This document shows, piece by piece, positions 33,652 through 41,913 of a DNA stretch of 64,000 bases; positions within the stretch are counted from its first letter, which is position 1; each line of letters opens with the position of its first letter. Position numbers and translations under genes: made by a program. The notes beneath the pieces were generated by a model. It did not search any database and was not told the origin of the DNA. It saw nothing but the letters and a program-made list of their open reading frames with translations. This DNA comes from Pseudopedobacter sp044361595 (GTDB taxonomy: Bacteria > Bacteroidota > Bacteroidia > Sphingobacteriales > Sphingobacteriaceae), in assembly GCA_044361595.1 (NCBI GenBank), contig JBIKIN010000001.1:1-64000 (forward strand), given 5' to 3'.

Positions 33652-34592
33652 CCCTGCACCGCGACATAAAATTGTTTACGCAAACATTGAGGGCTGCATC
33701 ACAACACTTGGACATTAAGTTGGAATTTGTAGAAAAAGATTACTGGATAACACTGGTGTTAAGTCGTTTGGCAAAAAGTAAGTATGTAGATGATTCTGTT
33801 TTTAAGGGTGGTACATCGCTATCAAAAGGATACAATTTGATAGAGCGATTTTCGGAAGATGTAGATATTGCCATCATAAATGACAAGGGTAAAACAGGAA
33901 ATGAGATTAAAACCATCATCCGCACTATTGAAAAAGAAATTACTCCCGATTTAACTGAGTTGCAAATGGAAGGTGTAACAAGCAAAGGTTCAAGATTCAG
34001 AAAATCTGTTTTTGAATATGTTACCACAGAAAAAGGCAATGCAAATAACAAACTCATTGTTGAAATAAACTCGTTTACTAATCCCTTTCCATATAAAAGA
34101 CTAACCATTCAAAGTATGGTGTTTGATTTTTTAATGCAAACAAACAATGAAAAATACATTGAGCAATACAATCTACAATCCTTTGAAGTAAATGTGTTGA
34201 GCAAAGAACAAACGCTATTGGAAAAGATGGTGTCATTAATTCGATTTTCATTTAAGGAAAATACGGCTGAAAGTATTTCAGAAAAGATAAGACACTTTTA
34301 TGATTTGTATTACTTAATTCAACATCCTGAGTGTATTGAATTTGTAGCTTCAGGTTCGTTTAAGAAACAATTTGATACCATTCTGCAACACGATAGAGAA
34401 ATGTTTGAAGAGCCAATGGGTTGGCAATCTAAGTCAATTTCCGAATCTCCATTGGTAAATGATTTTACAAACGTGTGGCAACAACTCAAAGAAAAATATC
34501 AAACTGAACTATCCGCTTTAGCATATAGACCAATACCTGATGAAAAAGATGTTGCAAAATGCTTTAGTGAATTAATAAAAAGAATTGAATGA
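33648..34592 (+). CDS. AbiEii nucleotidyltransferase toxin
   Basis: 314 residues from the ATG at 33648, which overlaps the AbiEi stop (ATGA); an ATG at 33636 would add four. The nucleotidyltransferase signature is FKGGTSLSKGYNLIERFSEDVDIAI, with the GGTS loop and metal-binding Asp71 and Asp73. AbiEii proteins add nucleotides to tRNA or otherwise halt growth during phage infection. Together with the upstream AbiEi this is a complete type IV abortive-infection toxin-antitoxin pair. Confidence 0.9.
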   Translation: MTLHRDIKLFTQTLRAASQHLDIKLEFVEKDYWITLVLSRLAKSKYVDDSVFKGGTSLSKGYNLIERFSEDVDIAIINDKGKTGNEIKTIIRTIEKEITPDLTELQMEGVTSKGSRFRKSVFEYVTTEKGNANNKLIVEINSFTNPFPYKRLTIQSMVFDFLMQTNNEKYIEQYNLQSFEVNVLSKEQTLLEKMVSLIRFSFKENTAESISEKIRHFYDLYYLIQHPECIEFVASGSFKKQFDTILQHDREMFEEPMGWQSKSISESPLVNDFTNVWQQLKEKYQTELSALAYRPIPDEKDVAKCFSELIKRIE

Positions 34593-34606
34593 AATTCTAG
34601 CTTTTT

Positions 34607-35248
34607 GTGATGTTATCTTTAGCGCATCTCAAACTCCAAATAAGGAGGATTTGTAATCCTCAAATCATCATAAAATGGGTTGCAAATCCACATTAACAAT
34701 AAGTTGGACATACCCTACGGAAGATGGCGAATAGCGGGAATTAAATTTATCAAGATCCCAAGTTTAATACTCATTTCAGGTCATACTGAACTTGTTTCAG
34801 TATCTTACAGGCTGTGGCGTATTCTTTTAATTTGAGATGCTGAAATAAATTCAGCATGACCCAAGTTTAATACTCATTTTAGGTCATACAATGCTGTTCG
34901 AGATGTTAGCTTTTTACGCATCTCAAACTCAAAATAAAGAGGATTTCTTATCCTCAAATCATCATAAAATGGATTGAAAATCCACATTAACAATAAGTTA
35001 GACATACCCTACAGAAGATGGCGAATAGCGGGAATTAAATTTGTCAAGATCCCAAGTTTAATAATCATTTCAGGTCATACTGAACTTGTTTCAGTATCTT
35101 ACAGGCTTGGAGTATTCTTTTAATATGAGATGCTGAAATAAATTCAGCATGACCCAAGTTTAATACTCATTTTAGGTCATACAATGCTGTTCGAGATGTT
35201 AGCTTTTTACGCATCTCGAACGCTAAATAAAAAGGATTTGTAATTTCC
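34607..35248 (+). repeat. Tandem 293-bp repeat carrying three-hairpin copies R3, R4 and partial R5
   Basis: R3 starts at 34607, R4 at 34900 and a partial R5 at 35193, an exact 293-bp period. Each unit has the three-hairpin repeat (for example GAGGATTTGTAATCCTC and ATGGGTTGCAAATCCACAT), then a pair of inverted REP-like sequences: CATACTGAACTTGTTTCAG (near 34782 and 35076) and GCTGAAATAAATTCAGCATG (near 34839 and 35131). The array ends in the leader of the second Doc locus. It carries no gene. Confidence 0.85.
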
Positions 35249-35325
35249 CGTTCTTCGGTTAGCTGTCAACGTCATACCTCATTCTAGACAAACAAAATTG
35301 AAGATATATTTTTTATATTTGAGTT
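35249..35325. other. Leader of the second Doc-type toxin-antitoxin copy
   Basis: About 80 bp that match 31280-31360 upstream of copy 1. TATATTTG at 35314-35321 fits the -7 element close to the start codon. Confidence 0.5.
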
Positions 35326-35514
35326 ATGACAAAGACACAGATTCAATCAGAAATCCAAAAGGTACTTGAAAAGATTCCCGAAAATGTATTGAAAGACGTT
35401 CTCGATTTTCTCAAGGAACTTCAGAATCAACCAGCAGACAAAATAAAGCTGACCAATAATCTACGTCAAATACTTGCTGAGGACAAGGAACTCCTTGAAA
35501 AACTTGCTCAATGA
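35326..35514 (+). CDS. Antitoxin of the Doc-type pair, copy 2
   Basis: 62 residues, almost identical to copy 1 at 31361 (Ile18 for Val18). It overlaps the Doc toxin gene by 4 bp (ATGA), the usual antitoxin-first order. It does not look like classical Phd, so the antitoxin call relies on position, size and predicted helical structure. Confidence 0.8.
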   Translation: MTKTQIQSEIQKVLEKIPENVLKDVLDFLKELQNQPADKIKLTNNLRQILAEDKELLEKLAQ

Positions 35515-35864
35515 TTGAAATAAAGGATGTACTGAACATCCATAATATCCTAATAGACAAGTTTGGTGGCAGCAAAGGGATAAGAGACCAAGGTTTGCTT
35601 GAATCTGCCATTAACAGACCCTTTGCAACTTTCGACAGTTTGGAACTTTATCAATCTCCCGAACAAAAATCAGCGGCTATCCTTGAAAGTATTTTGATAA
35701 ACCACCCTTTTATTGATGGTAACAAGAGAACAGCGTATGTTCTTATGAGGCTTATTCTACTAGAAAATGGACTAGACATTGTTGCAGACCAAAATGAAAA
35801 ATACGAAATGGTGATTTTGGCAAGTACTGGTAAAATAGATTTGACGAGATTTTGGAATGGATAA
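35511..35864 (+). CDS. doc: Doc-type Fic-domain toxin (death on curing)
   Basis: 117 residues with the Fic motif HPFIDGNKR at 65-73 (His65, Asp69, Gly70, Asn71, Arg73) and the Doc segment GIRDQGLLESAINRP near the N-terminus. Doc toxins phosphorylate elongation factor Tu and stop translation until neutralised. The motif is intact, so the toxin is probably active. It partners with the overlapping antitoxin; a second antitoxin copy without a toxin lies 4 kb upstream. Confidence 0.93.
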   Translation: MIEIKDVLNIHNILIDKFGGSKGIRDQGLLESAINRPFATFDSLELYQSPEQKSAAILESILINHPFIDGNKRTAYVLMRLILLENGLDIVADQNEKYEMVILASTGKIDLTRFWNG

Positions 35865-35916
35865 AAACCAGAACGAAAAAGAAAAACTAGACATTACTGC
35901 AAATTTCAAGCTGTTC

Positions 35917-36056
35917 GAGATGTTAGCTTTTTACGCATCTCAAACTCAAAATAAAGAGGATTTTTTATCCTCAAATCATCATTAAATGGATTGAAAATCC
36001 ACATCATCAATAAGTTAGACATGCCCTACGGAAAATGGCGAATAGCAGGAATTTAA
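35917..36056 (+). repeat. Three-hairpin repeat, copy R6
   Basis: GAGATGTTAGCTTTTTACGCATCTC forms a longer version of hairpin 1; then GAGGATTTTTTATCCTC, ATGGATTGAAAATCCACAT and the GGCGAATAGCAGGAATT tail. It directly follows the intact doc gene, as R1 follows the doc remnant. Confidence 0.85.
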
Positions 36057-36057
36057 A

Positions 36058-36164
36058 AACACATCCCTAACATCGTTATTGCATACAACGAATGTCTCTC
36101 ACTCCCCTCTCGAGAGGGGAAAGTACAGGCTTTGCTTTAAATCAATGCTTTGTTTGGGGTGTGT
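36058..36164. repeat. Inverted-repeat-bounded miniature element M2
   Basis: Near-copy of M1 with ACACATCCC and GGGGTGTGT at its borders. Its inner palindrome is CCCCTCTCGAGAGGGG (36104-36119), not the CCTCCGCC type of M1, though the bases on both sides (TCTCACTC and AAAGTACAGGC) are the same. Confidence 0.8.
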
Positions 36165-36201
36165 CTATAATTAATTATTAATAAATAGCTTTTTAATAAT
36201 C

Positions 36202-36331
36202 GTGATGTTAGCTTTTAGCACATCTCGAACTCCAAATAAAGAGGATTTCTTATCCTCAAATCATCATAAAATGGATTGAAAATCCACATCATCAATAAGC
36301 TCGACATGTCTTGCGGAACCTGGCGAATAGA
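36202..36331 (+). repeat. Three-hairpin repeat, copy R7
   Basis: GTGATGTTAGC...CATCTC, GAGGATTTCTTATCCTC, ATGGATTGAAAATCCACAT and a diverged tail (GGAACCTGGCGAATAG). After it, about 140 bp of featureless AT-rich sequence leads to the next gene. Confidence 0.8.
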
Positions 36332-36474
36332 ATGGTAGACATATAGAATGGCAAACAGCAAACCTTTAACAGCAAGTTTGATTTGAAATTCAAATTTTTA
36401 TTGGGCAGAATAACAGAGAAGCTTAAAGTATGACCTAAAAAATAGGACTTGCTTTAAGGTGTGGCTAACAAATA

Positions 36475-36783
36475 CTACAATAAAGTCTTCAGAAATGTAG
36501 CTCCTATTTTCTTTAGCTCTACTTCTTTTACAGATTCGCTACTGGCGTAGTGCTGCAATAAGGTAGTTTCGTTTACTTTGATAAAACCATTGGTTAATTT
36601 AACAATCACAATATTATCTGTATAGTAAAAGTGTTCTATGTAAGAACCCAAATCTTTACAATAAGCCTTCACCTTATTTATTAAATAAATTAAATCGTCT
36701 TTTTGAGCTTCTGAACTTAAATCTATCAACATATCAATAACAAAGAATAAAATCGTTTTAAACTTTTTAACCAAAAACCTCAT
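36475..36783 (-). CDS. Hypothetical protein of about 85-102 residues
   Basis: No family recognised. The longest frame starts at 36783; a second ATG at 36732 (MLIDLSSEAQKDDLIYL) gives 85 residues and a more natural soluble protein. A TATTTTTG box on the minus strand (36801-36794) ends only about ten bases before the first ATG, which favours the second start. The sequence has an alternating helix-strand pattern (IEHFYYTDNIVIVKLTNGFIKV). It separates the defence island from the copper locus. Confidence 0.5.
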   Translation of the reverse strand: MRFLVKKFKTILFFVIDMLIDLSSEAQKDDLIYLINKVKAYCKDLGSYIEHFYYTDNIVIVKLTNGFIKVNETTLLQHYASSESVKEVELKKIGATFLKTLL

Positions 36784-36901
36784 TCAATGGTAACAAAAAT
36801 AACATATTAATTTAACATTAAATTAATGTAGACCGCAAATAATTACAAAAATGTTGTACTTTACTATAATATGGATTTAATTTTACTGTATATTTGCATT
36901 A

Positions 36902-37348
36902 ATGAAAAAATTGCGCAATGTTTTGGTGGTATTGCTTTCGCTGATGGTTTTTATAACCTCATCGGGCTTAACTGTCAATTTACACTATTGCGCAGGTAAA
37001 TTGGCAAATGTAAGCTTAAAAGACAATCATGCCAATTGCATGGTGACTAACAAGAAGCCTACCCCAAAATGCCATCAAACAAATACCAAATCAGATCTAG
37101 CAAAAAAGGATACTTGTTGCAAAAATCAGCAAGTAAAAGCCAAAACAGACCAGAAAATAACGCAAACAAAATCTAAAGAGAAGGCATCAATTTACCCTTC
37201 TTTCAACTTTGTACAAGATTACTTCACTTCATTATTTTCGTTCAACACTCAAGTAAACGAAGAAGAAAAACCAAAGGACAAAAACTACTCCTTATTCCCT
37301 TTACTCAAAGAAGGACTTTACGTTCTGCTACAAAACTTCCGTAATTAG
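36902..37348 (+). CDS. HYC_CC_PP family cysteine-rich exported protein
   Basis: 148 residues with an N-terminal export signal (about 1-24), then the defining LHYCAG motif, a CH/CC-rich stretch (KCHQTN, TCCKNQ) and a conserved C-terminal half. The family occurs beside metal-efflux genes in Bacteroidota and is probably a periplasmic metal-binding accessory. It opens the copper locus, 75 bp before the RND pump gene. A TATATTTG -7-like box lies 5 bp before its ATG. Confidence 0.85.
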   Translation: MKKLRNVLVVLLSLMVFITSSGLTVNLHYCAGKLANVSLKDNHANCMVTNKKPTPKCHQTNTKSDLAKKDTCCKNQQVKAKTDQKITQTKSKEKASIYPSFNFVQDYFTSLFSFNTQVNEEEKPKDKNYSLFPLLKEGLYVLLQNFRN

Positions 37349-37423
37349 AATTTAATCTCTATTCTAATTTATCATTCCATTCTGCTATTTAATTAGCTAA
37401 AATTTATTTTAATTTCTTTAAAG

Positions 37424-38707
37424 ATGATTGAGAATTTAATTTCTATTTCACTTAAAAACCGTTTTATGGTTTTGCTTTTGGCAGCCATTATATTTGGATT
37501 TGGCATTTTTGCTATCCAAAGTAATAAGATAGATGCCATACCCGATTTATCAGAAAATCAGGTCATTGTATTTACCGAGTGGCAAGGAAGAAGTCCGCAA
37601 ATTATAGAAGACCAAATTACTTACCCTTTGGTAACAGGTTTACAGGGTATCCCCAAAGTAAAGTATGTAAGGGCAAACTCTATGTTTGGCATGAGTTTCA
37701 TTTACATCATATTTGAGGATAATGTAGATACTTATTGGGCGAGATCAAGAGTGTTAGAGAAGTTAAGCACCGTAAATAACACTTTACCCGATGGCGTTGC
37801 TCCTACCCTTGGTCCGGATGGTACTGGCGTAGGTCATGTTTTATGGTACACACTAGAAACAGAAGGGATGGATTTAGGCGAGCAGCGAGCTATCCAAGAC
37901 TGGTACATCAAATTTGCCTTGCAAAATGTAGAAGGTGTGAGTGAAATAGCCTCATTTGGAGGATTTCAAAAGCAATATCAAATCACGGTAGACCCCAATA
38001 AATTAACCTATTTCAATATTTCCATTAATGATGTCATGAATACCATTAACAGCAACAATAACGAGGCTGGTGGTCGGAAATTTGAGTTAAGCGATATTGG
38101 CTACATCATTAAAACGTCTGGCTATTTAAAATCTATAGAAGAAATAGAAAACCTAGCTGTAAAAACAAACCAAACTATACCTACTAAAATAAAAGACATA
38201 GCCAATGTACAAATGGCTGGCGAAAGTAGACTAGGTATTTTTGATTTAAACGGACAGGGTGAAGCAGTAGGTGGAATAGTAGTGATGCGAACAGGAGAAA
38301 ACGCCGATGAGGTAATTAACAAAGTAAAAGCTAAAATGGACGAAGTTGCAAAAGGCTTACCCAAAGGCGTTAAATTTAATATTGTTTATAACCGTGGCGA
38401 ACTGATTGAAGAATCCATAAACAGTATAAAAAATACCTTAATAGAAGAGATGATTGTGGTTTCTATCATCGTATTTATATTTCTTTTACACTGGCGAAGC
38501 GCTATAAGCATCATTATTCAAATCCCAATTACCATTGCGGCTAGTTTCATTTTATTAAACGCATTTGATATCAGCTCAAACATCATGTCCCTTACCGGAA
38601 TTGCATTAGCTATTGGTGTTATTGTGGATAATGGAATTATCATGAGCGAAAATGCTTATAAACAGCTTTCTGTCCGTCAGGCGGAGTTGGAGGCAGGGGA
38701 ACGGTGA
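37424..38707 (+). CDS. cusA: CusA/CzcA-type heavy-metal RND pump, N-terminal half (gene split by insertion)
   Basis: 427 residues that match CusA from the N-terminus (LKNRFMVLLLAAIIFGFG ... DAIPDLSENQVIVFTEW) through the first porter domain to TM4 (GIALAIGVIVDNGIIMSENAYKQLS). The natural continuation LDNKERLSIIEKACKQV appears 1.3 kb later at 40018. The last residues here (VRQAELEAGER, stop) come from inserted, higher-GC, repeat-like sequence. The break is in the cytoplasmic loop between TM4 and TM5, between halves of the pump, so two separately made halves could in principle assemble. Otherwise the pump is inactive. Confidence 0.9.
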   Translation: MIENLISISLKNRFMVLLLAAIIFGFGIFAIQSNKIDAIPDLSENQVIVFTEWQGRSPQIIEDQITYPLVTGLQGIPKVKYVRANSMFGMSFIYIIFEDNVDTYWARSRVLEKLSTVNNTLPDGVAPTLGPDGTGVGHVLWYTLETEGMDLGEQRAIQDWYIKFALQNVEGVSEIASFGGFQKQYQITVDPNKLTYFNISINDVMNTINSNNNEAGGRKFELSDIGYIIKTSGYLKSIEEIENLAVKTNQTIPTKIKDIANVQMAGESRLGIFDLNGQGEAVGGIVVMRTGENADEVINKVKAKMDEVAKGLPKGVKFNIVYNRGELIEESINSIKNTLIEEMIVVSIIVFIFLLHWRSAISIIIQIPITIAASFILLNAFDISSNIMSLTGIALAIGVIVDNGIIMSENAYKQLSVRQAELEAGER

Positions 38708-39015
38708 TTTGTTATCGGTACTTGTTGAGGTGGTGAGATGGTAATCGGTTATCGGTACTTGTTTAAGTGGTGAAGTGGTAATCGGTTATCGGTGCTTGTT
38801 GAGGTGATAATCGGTGAACGGTACTTGTTGAAGTGGTGAAGTGGTAATCGGTTATTGGTGCTTGTTGAGGTGGTAATCGGTGAACGGTAAGCGGTAATTA
38901 TTGAGGTGATTAATGTAAATAGATAACAACTAAACAACAATACAAACAACCGATTACTGATTACTGATTAACGTTTACAACTAACACACAAAACAAGAAA
39001 ACTGATTACCGATTA
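38708..39015. repeat. Left palindromic array (GTAATCGG ... CCGATTAC)
   Basis: Left arm, about 38708-38895: repeated GGTAATCGGTTATCGG alternating with CTTGTTGAGGTGG. Right arm, about 38950-39015: CCGATTACTGATTACTG and GATTACCGATTAC. Transcribed, it would fold into a large imperfect hairpin around an AT-rich centre. Confidence 0.8.
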
Positions 39016-39101
39016 CAAATAATACGCTTAAAAGAAAAATCGAATACAACTAACAAAAAACACAAAAAAACAGACCATAATTAATAAATAAATTAAAAAA
39101 A

Positions 39102-39494
39102 ATGGATTACGTTAAAAGTTTTAGGGATCTAGAAGTTTATAAATTATCTAGAAAGCTTTCTAAAGACATATTTGATATTTCAAAAATGTTCCCAAAAGAA
39201 GAAATGTATTCTTTAACAGATCAAGTTAGAAGATCCTCTCGATCTGTTGGAGCACAAATAGCTGAAGCATGGGGAAAGAGAAGATACGAGAAGCATTTCC
39301 TAAGTAAATTAACTGATGCTGATGCCGAACAACAAGAAACACAACATTGGATAGAAACAGCTAATGACTGCAATTACTTATCGGCAGACACTGTGGAACA
39401 ATTATTAAAACAATACATCACATTAGGTAAAATGATAGGATCAATGATGAATAAATCTGACATTTTTTGTAAAGAAGATCATTGGAAGAAGTAG
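39102..39494 (+). CDS. Four-helix-bundle protein (S23/IVP, 23S rRNA intervening-sequence family)
   Basis: 130 residues with the S23 pattern: FRDLEVYKLSRKLSKDIFDISKMFPKEEMYSLTDQVRRSSRSVGAQIAEAWGKRRYEKHFLSKL, all helical and basic. Proteins of this family are encoded in intervening sequences of bacterial 23S rRNA genes and are scattered elsewhere in Bacteroidota; their role is unknown, with nucleic-acid binding likely. The gene is complete, with a poly-A leader, and lies between two palindromic arrays inside the split cusA gene. Confidence 0.92.
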   Translation: MDYVKSFRDLEVYKLSRKLSKDIFDISKMFPKEEMYSLTDQVRRSSRSVGAQIAEAWGKRRYEKHFLSKLTDADAEQQETQHWIETANDCNYLSADTVEQLLKQYITLGKMIGSMMNKSDIFCKEDHWKK

Positions 39495-40000
39495 GTTATC
39501 GGTAATTTTTGTGGTAGCGAGAAGTAATCTGTTATCGGTGCTTATTGGGATGATGAGAGGTAATCGGTACTTATTGGGATGGCGAGAAGTAATCTGTTAT
39601 CGGTGCTTATTGGGATGGGAAGAGGTGATCGGTGCTTGTTAAAGTGGCGAACAATGAGCGGTACTTTTTAAAGTGGAAAGGTGTAATCGGTTATCGTTAA
39701 TTATTGAGGTGATTAATTTAAATATATAACAACTAAACAATAATACAAGCAACCGATTACTGATTACCGTTTACTGATTACTGATTACCGTTTACTGATT
39801 ACAACTAACACACAACATAAGCAACCGATTACTGATTACCGTTTACTGATTACCGTTTACTGATAACTGGTTACCGATTACAACTAACACATAATACAAG
39901 CAACCGATTACTGATTACCGTTTACAACTAACACATAATACAAGCAACCGATTACAACTAACACACAATAAAAGCAAACTGATTACTGATTACAACTAAA
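39495..40000. repeat. Right palindromic array (TAATCTGTTATCGG ... GATTACTGATTACCG)
   Basis: Left arm, about 39495-39700: GAGAAGTAATCTGTTATCGG and TGCTTATTGGGATGG repeats. Right arm, about 39750-39990: ACCGATTACTGATTACCG, GTTTACTGATTAC and CAACTAACACA repeats. Longer than the left array, it ends 17 bp before the ATG of the second cusA part. Confidence 0.8.
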
Positions 40001-40017
40001 CAACAATACAAGAAAAA

Positions 40018-41913
40018 ATGAAACTCGACAATAAAGAAAGACTCTCGATCATAGAAAAAGCTTGTAAACAAGTTTCTAGAGGTGTTTTCTACTCCACAAT
40101 CATTATCATTACATCATTTTTACCGGTGTTTTTATTAGGCGGACAAGAAGGAAAACTTTTTCATCCGTTAGCTTACACCAAAACATTTATTCTATTGGTT
40201 GATGCTCTTTTGGTTGTTACCCTCGCTCCTGTTTTAATCTCCTTTTTTATGAAAGGGAATTTTAAACCAGACAATCACAATCCTATCAATAGGTTTTTAG
40301 AGCGTATTTACGAGCCTACCATCAAAGCTTGTTTAAAGTATCGCAAAACAACCATTGGCGTAAATATTTTAGCATTGGTGATAAGTGTCCCATTACTATT
40401 TAGTTTAGGTCGTGAGTTCATGCCTCCGTTAGACGAGCAGTCTATTCTTTTTATGCCAGTTACCCTTCCCGATGTTTCTAACTCTGAAATAAAGCGGATT
40501 TTACAAGTTCAAGATAAAATCATTAAATCTACGCCAGAGGTAGCTCAAGTTTTAGGAAAAGCAGGTAGAGCAAATACGCCTACCGACAACTCCCCTATCA
40601 GTATGATAGAAACCATCATTCAACTGAAACCCAAAAGTGAATGGCGTGAGGGAATGACTAAACAAAAAATCATTCAAGAATTAGATACTAAATTACAAAT
40701 TCCTGGGGTGGTTAACGGATGGACACAGCCCATCATCAATAGAATCAATATGCTTGCTACGGGTATCCGTACCGATGTAGGTATTAAAGTTTACGGACAA
40801 GATTTAGAACAAATTTATCGTGTAGAAGAAAAAATCAAAAGTAAATTAGAGAATATTGAAGGTATAAAAGATTTATATGTAGAACCTGTTACTGGTGGTA
40901 AATACCTCGATATTAACATTAAAAGAGATCAACTAAGCAGATATGGTTTAACGGTAGATGATGTTAATGAAACCGTAGAAGCAGCCATTGGAGGTGTTCC
41001 ATTCGCTAGCACCATAGAAGGACGTGAGCGTTTTGGAATATCTATAAGATTAGGTCAAGATTACCGTAACAGTGTAGAAAAACTGAACAGAATACCTTTA
41101 AATACTCCAGATAATGGCGTAATACCATTAAGTAATGTAGCCGATATTGCTTTTACCGATGGGCCACCAATGATTACCTCAGAAAATGCATTATTAAGAG
41201 GTGCAGTGATGTTTAACGTAAGAGACCGAGATTTAGGAAACACCGTACAAGAAGCAATCGATAAATTGGGTTCAGATTTAGAACTACCAAAAGGTTACTT
41301 TATTGAGTGGAGTGGCCAATATCAAAACTTAATTAGAGGACAAAAAACTTTGTTAATGATATTACCAATTGTTTTAATCATCATTTTCTTATCGCTGTAT
41401 TTAGCCTTTAAATCTATCAGAGAAGCCTTTTTAAGCCTTATTACCATTCCTTTTGCATTAATTGGAGGAGCATATATGGTTTACTTTTATGGCGTAAACC
41501 TATCGGTTGCTGTCGCGGTAGGTTTTATAGCCCTATTTGGAATAGCGGTAGAAACTGGCGTAGTGATGGTTATTTATTTAAACGATGCCATGCAAAAGCT
41601 AGTAAAAGAGAAAGGAAACTCTAGCGAAACCATCACCAAAGAAGATTTAAAAACTTATGTGATAGAAGGTGCAGCTAAAAGATTACGTCCAAAAATTATG
41701 ACGGTTTGCGTAGCTCTTTTCGGTCTAACACCCGTTTTATGGAGCACTGGCGTAGGTTCTGACGTGATGTTGCCCATTGTTCTCCCAATGATAGGTGGCG
41801 TTTTAACTTCATCAACTCACATACTATTAGTTACGCCGCTTATATTTTTAATGACTAAAGAATACGAACTTAAAAAATTTGGAAAACTGGAGGTACTAGA
41901 TGTTAAACATTAA
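40018..41913 (+). CDS. cusA: CusA/CzcA-type heavy-metal RND pump, C-terminal half
   Basis: 631 residues starting MKLDNKERLSIIEKACKQV and continuing with TM5 and TM6, the second porter domain (NGWTQPIINRINMLATGIRTDVGIKVYGQD; VEPVTGGKYLDI) and TM7-TM12 (GFIALFGIAVETGVVMVIYLNDAM; RLRPKIMTVCVALFGLTPVLWSTG). With the 427 residues before the insert, the total of about 1058 equals a complete CusA, so little or nothing was lost. The ATG has an A-rich upstream region but no clear ribosome site. Its 3' end overlaps the TolC-like gene by 14 bp. Confidence 0.9.
   Translation: MKLDNKERLSIIEKACKQVSRGVFYSTIIIITSFLPVFLLGGQEGKLFHPLAYTKTFILLVDALLVVTLAPVLISFFMKGNFKPDNHNPINRFLERIYEPTIKACLKYRKTTIGVNILALVISVPLLFSLGREFMPPLDEQSILFMPVTLPDVSNSEIKRILQVQDKIIKSTPEVAQVLGKAGRANTPTDNSPISMIETIIQLKPKSEWREGMTKQKIIQELDTKLQIPGVVNGWTQPIINRINMLATGIRTDVGIKVYGQDLEQIYRVEEKIKSKLENIEGIKDLYVEPVTGGKYLDINIKRDQLSRYGLTVDDVNETVEAAIGGVPFASTIEGRERFGISIRLGQDYRNSVEKLNRIPLNTPDNGVIPLSNVADIAFTDGPPMITSENALLRGAVMFNVRDRDLGNTVQEAIDKLGSDLELPKGYFIEWSGQYQNLIRGQKTLLMILPIVLIIIFLSLYLAFKSIREAFLSLITIPFALIGGAYMVYFYGVNLSVAVAVGFIALFGIAVETGVVMVIYLNDAMQKLVKEKGNSSETITKEDLKTYVIEGAAKRLRPKIMTVCVALFGLTPVLWSTGVGSDVMLPIVLPMIGGVLTSSTHILLVTPLIFLMTKEYELKKFGKLEVLDVKH

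Larger units (their letters stand above)
38708..40017 (+). mobile_element. Palindromic element with a four-helix-bundle gene, inserted in cusA
   Basis: The insert has a left palindromic array (38708-39015), a gene of the S23/IVP four-helix family (39102-39494) and a right palindromic array (39495-39995). Each array has GTAATCGG/TTATCGGT-type motifs on its left arm and the complement, CCGATTAC/TGATTACCG, on its right arm. The two arrays share a nearly identical ~65-bp centre (about 38896-38970 and 39698-39780). It has no transposase. By analogy with intervening sequences in rRNA genes that carry this protein family, it may be a mobile or RNA-level element. Confidence 0.75.

Noticed and set aside
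17445..36331. Prophage or integrative element
   Set aside because: No integrase, capsid, terminase, relaxase or conjugation genes are seen; KilA-N and RhuM alone are not enough.
38749..38949. 66-codon minus-strand frame with repeated ITTSTSTNNRLPLHH
   Set aside because: Direct translation of the GTAATCGG palindromic array; repetitive artefact.
38708..40000. CRISPR array in the GTAATCGG repeats
   Set aside because: Repeats are short, variable in length and occur as complementary arms with no unique spacers of constant size and no cas genes nearby.
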